NCBI GenBank assembly: GCA_947627065.1
Contig: CANQUN010000006.1
Coordinates: 1-64,000, forward strand
From: an uncultured Clostridia bacterium
GTDB taxonomy: Bacteria; Bacillota; Clostridia; Christensenellales; Borkfalkiaceae
DNA: 64,000 nt
Direction of reading: 5' to 3'
Shown: positions 61,909 to 64,000 of the stretch, in pieces
Numbering within the stretch: the first letter of the stretch is position 1
Layout: every line of letters begins with the position of its first letter
The notes under the pieces: generated by a model
Told to the model about the DNA's origin: nothing
What the model saw: only the letters and a program-made list of their open reading frames with translations
The model's database searches: none
Position numbers and translations under genes: made by a program

Positions 61909-63033
61909 TCATTCTTCCGCGGGAGCGTCGTCCTCGGCTATTATCCGTTCCGCCTCGGCAGAAGCGGCCGCCATCTCGGCGTCCATCTCGGCCATGGCCT
62001 TGGTTTCGCTCTTCACGTCTATCTTCCAGCCCGTAAGCCGCGCCGCAAGGCGGGCGTTCTGCCCGTCCCTGCCTATGGCAAGCGAAAGTTTGTCGTCGGG
62101 CACCACGACGGTGGCCACCTTTTCGCCTTCTATGGCGGAAACTCTCAGCACCTTTGCGGGGGAAAGCGCCTTGGCTATGTATTCCAGCGGATCCTCGCTC
62201 CAAAGAACAATGTCTATCTTTTCGCCGTTGAGTTCCTGAACTATGGCGTTGACCCTCGCGCCCTTGTTGCCCACGCACGCGCCCACGGCGTCCACGTTGG
62301 GGTCCACCGAACGTATGGCAATCTTGGTTCTGTGCCCCGCCTCGCGCGAGATGGCCTTTATTTCCACGAGTTTCTGGCGGATTTCGGGCACTTCGTTTTC
62401 AAACAGCCGCTGCACCAGCCCCGCCGCCGCACGCGACACGAGAATCTGCGCGTTCCTGCCGTTGCTGCGCACGCGTTTTACGTAAACTTTGAGTTTCTGG
62501 TTTACTTCGTACTTCTCCCCGGGCACCTGGTCGGACGGGAGCATCACGCCCTCTATGTCCCCCTTGCCTATCTCGACGAACACCGTCTTGTCCTCTATTC
62601 TCCTGACGATGCAGTTCATAATTTCGTTTTCTCTGTCGCAGAACTCGGTGATGGTGTTGTCGCGTTCGGTCTCGCGCAGTTTCTGCATGATTACCTGCTT
62701 GGCCGTCTGCGCCGCAATGCGGCCGAAGTCCTTGGGGAATATCTCCTCGCTTATAACGTCGCCCGCCTTGGCGTTCTTTTTGATGAGACGGGCTTCTTCT
62801 ACGGTAATCTCCTTTTCTCTGTCCTCCACCTCGTCCACCACGTTACGCACGGAAAATATCTGTAACTTGGCCTTTTCGGGATTTATCTTTATCTCAATGC
62901 CCCCGGCTATGCCCGAATTGCGCTTGTACGCAATGGTCAGCGCGTTTTCAAGCGCGGATATGAATACCTCGCGGCTGATGCCCTTCTGCTCTTCGAGATC
63001 GTCGAGTGCCAAAAAGAAATCCTTGTTTACCAT
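61909..63033 (-). CDS. nusA: Transcription termination/antitermination factor NusA
   Basis: 374 residues. N-terminal domain, S1 (EKYEVNQKLKVYVKRV), KH1/KH2 (VDAVGACVGNKGARVNAIV, LAIGRDGQNARLAARLTGWK), and a short acidic tail without the extra acidic repeats of E. coli. Start after AAGGAGCAGCAAG. Second gene of the rimP operon. Confidence 0.97.
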   Translation of the reverse strand: MVNKDFFLALDDLEEQKGISREVFISALENALTIAYKRNSGIAGGIEIKINPEKAKLQIFSVRNVVDEVEDREKEITVEEARLIKKNAKAGDVISEEIFPKDFGRIAAQTAKQVIMQKLRETERDNTITEFCDRENEIMNCIVRRIEDKTVFVEIGKGDIEGVMLPSDQVPGEKYEVNQKLKVYVKRVRSNGRNAQILVSRAAAGLVQRLFENEVPEIRQKLVEIKAISREAGHRTKIAIRSVDPNVDAVGACVGNKGARVNAIVQELNGEKIDIVLWSEDPLEYIAKALSPAKVLRVSAIEGEKVATVVVPDDKLSLAIGRDGQNARLAARLTGWKIDVKSETKAMAEMDAEMAAASAEAERIIAEDDAPAEE

Positions 63034-63210
63034 CTTGCTGCTCCTTATTATTTTTCTTGTTTGTTGTTTGTTTTTTTGTTATTTGTGTTGTTGTGATGTT
63101 GAATTTGGTTGTTGTTATTCGGTTTACTTTTATTTGTATAAGTTTTATGCCGTACACGCAGGTGCTCGGGCAGTTGGTCAATCGTTCACGCAAGCGGGCG
63201 GTAAAAAAAG

Positions 63211-63672
63211 TCAGTCGAATTTGATTGCCTTGTTTATCTTGGCGACGCGGGTAAGTTCTATCTTCAGCTCCTGTCCGCCGCAGTCGAGGGTTACGGAATT
63301 GCCGTCGTAGTCCGCCAGAAACCCCTCGTAGAGTTTCTTGCCCTTGAGGGGCGAATAGAGGCGGACTTCCACCTCCTCGCCGATGGCGCGCTCGAAATCG
63401 CGCGGGGTCTTGAACGGCCTGTCAAGCCCGGGGCTGGAGACGTTGAGCGTGTACGGTTCGCCGAAGGTCGGGTCGAGTTCGTCGAGCGCGGCGTCGAACG
63501 CGCGGTGGAATTTCTCCAGCGTGTCGAGGTCCACGCCGTCCTCGGTGTCCACGGTAACGTTGAGTTCTGCGCGCGGGCTCGTCCTGAACTCCGCCTCGAG
63601 AAACTCCACGCCCGTCAAATCGGCGATTCGCCTTGCAACTTCTTCGATTTCGGCAATGGGTTTAACCTTCAT
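63211..63672 (-). CDS. rimP: Ribosome maturation factor RimP
   Basis: 153 residues from the ATG six bases after GGAGG. ARRIADLTGVEFLEAEF, VDLDTLEKFHRAFDAALDEL and LNVSSPGLDRPFKTPRDFERAIGEEV are RimP marks. Needed for 30S maturation. First gene of rimP-nusA-ylxR-ylxQ-infB-rbfA. A spacer of 177 bp separates it from nusA, T/G-rich and without a gene. Confidence 0.95.
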   Translation of the reverse strand: MKVKPIAEIEEVARRIADLTGVEFLEAEFRTSPRAELNVTVDTEDGVDLDTLEKFHRAFDAALDELDPTFGEPYTLNVSSPGLDRPFKTPRDFERAIGEEVEVRLYSPLKGKKLYEGFLADYDGNSVTLDCGGQELKIELTRVAKINKAIKFD

Positions 63673-63692
63673 TGAAAGCCTCCACATAAGTT

Positions 63693-63718
63693 GAGAGCGG
63701 AATTAAAATTCCACTCTC
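63693..63718 (-). promoter_or_regulatory. Leader hairpin before rimP
   Basis: On the minus strand GAGAGTGGAA, TTTTAA loop, TTCCGCTCTC, ending nine bases before the GGAGG of rimP. Possible autoregulatory site. Confidence 0.6.
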
Positions 63719-63748
63719 ATAACTTAACCATCATCATCAATTATATAT

Positions 63749-63777
63749 ATAATAACATAGTTTTGGATAAATGTAAA
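63749..63777 (-). promoter_or_regulatory. Promoter of the rimP-nusA-infB operon
   Basis: Minus strand TTTACA (63772-63777), 17 bp spacer, TATTAT (63749-63754). DNA from 63781 to the window end shows no gene. Confidence 0.82.
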
Positions 63778-64000
63778 GCGTTTATCCCGATTTTTTTTGT
63801 TCGTGTAACTTTTCGCCCCAAAATCCGCCTTTTGCCTTGCGTTTACGCAGCTTTGCGGTAAAATGCCCGTTTTTTGGCTTTGCGTTTCCGCCGCTTTTTG
63901 GCGGGCGGTGTCCTTTTGGGAATTTCTCCGTTTTGCTTGGGTGCGGCTTTACGGTAAAAATCTGCCTTTTGTCATCGGCGGCCGTCTTTTATGACGTTCC

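Overview
The window reads as a chromosomal segment of a GC-rich, uncultured-type Clostridia (Firmicutes). This rests on the gene order rimP-nusA-ylxR-ylxQ-infB-rbfA-nrnA-truB-ribF, an FRL-type DAHP synthase, pepP next to efp, a NadD-YqeK fusion, clostridial-style lipoproteins, strong AGGAGG ribosome binding sites and sigma-A promoters (TTGACA / 17 bp / TATAAT). No tRNA, rRNA operon, prophage, transposase or CRISPR array was seen.

Layout. 1-3774: leftward aromatic amino acid operon (aroF, tyrA, aroB, partial aroA). 4391-7873: rightward hybrid sensor kinase. 7972-10154: leftward asd-lysC. 10692-15869: rightward M18 aminopeptidase, ispDF fusion and a NatAB-type ABC exporter. 15870-17049: gene-free, duplicated and repetitive DNA. 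17050-30675: mostly leftward housekeeping block (rnpB, ddl, membrane-type murF, hydrolase, rimI-tsaB-tsaE, queH, sirtuin with a membrane partner, DeoC-like protein, rsfS, nadD-yqeK). 30797-39821: membrane protein, beta-helix lipoprotein and a three-gene ABC exporter operon headed by a YwaF-like/ABC ATPase fusion. 39822-41370: repeat-filled long leader of that operon. 41371-44198: AT-richer restriction-modification island (controller, EcoRI-type methylase, DUF262-HNH nuclease). 44549-53515: membrane proteins, FNT transporter, two-repeat lipoprotein, fabG, efp, pepP and a Pr6Pr-like protein. 53886-63672: Nfo-like protein, ribF, truB, nrnA, rbfA, infB, ylxQ, ylxR, nusA, rimP.

The most striking unexplained signal is a dispersed motif of about 28 bp, called DR28 here. 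Its consensus is AAAAGTGSCCT, then WWWTCKCACA, then an A/T run and CGG. I count about 42 copies, in both orientations about equally, between genes and inside roughly 18 genes. In genes it takes the place of ordinary protein sequence instead of adding length. It is absent from the R-M island and from infB-nusA-rimP. Density, length, layout and inverted pairs recall the DNA uptake sequences of Pasteurellaceae and Neisseriaceae, which I do not know from Firmicutes. The uptake function is a hypothesis.

A second recurrent theme is degenerate tandem duplication of gene ends. Ribosome binding site, start codon and first codons are copied upstream of asd, ddl, ispDF and tsaE, leaving small decoy ORFs, and a stop region is copied downstream of the gene ending at 31600. 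Other points of note are a four-box operator in the R-M system, twin palindromes in the ispDF promoter, a leaderless nadD promoter, a 19-base homopolymer upstream of a lipoprotein promoter, and a 1.3 kb repeat-rich leader.
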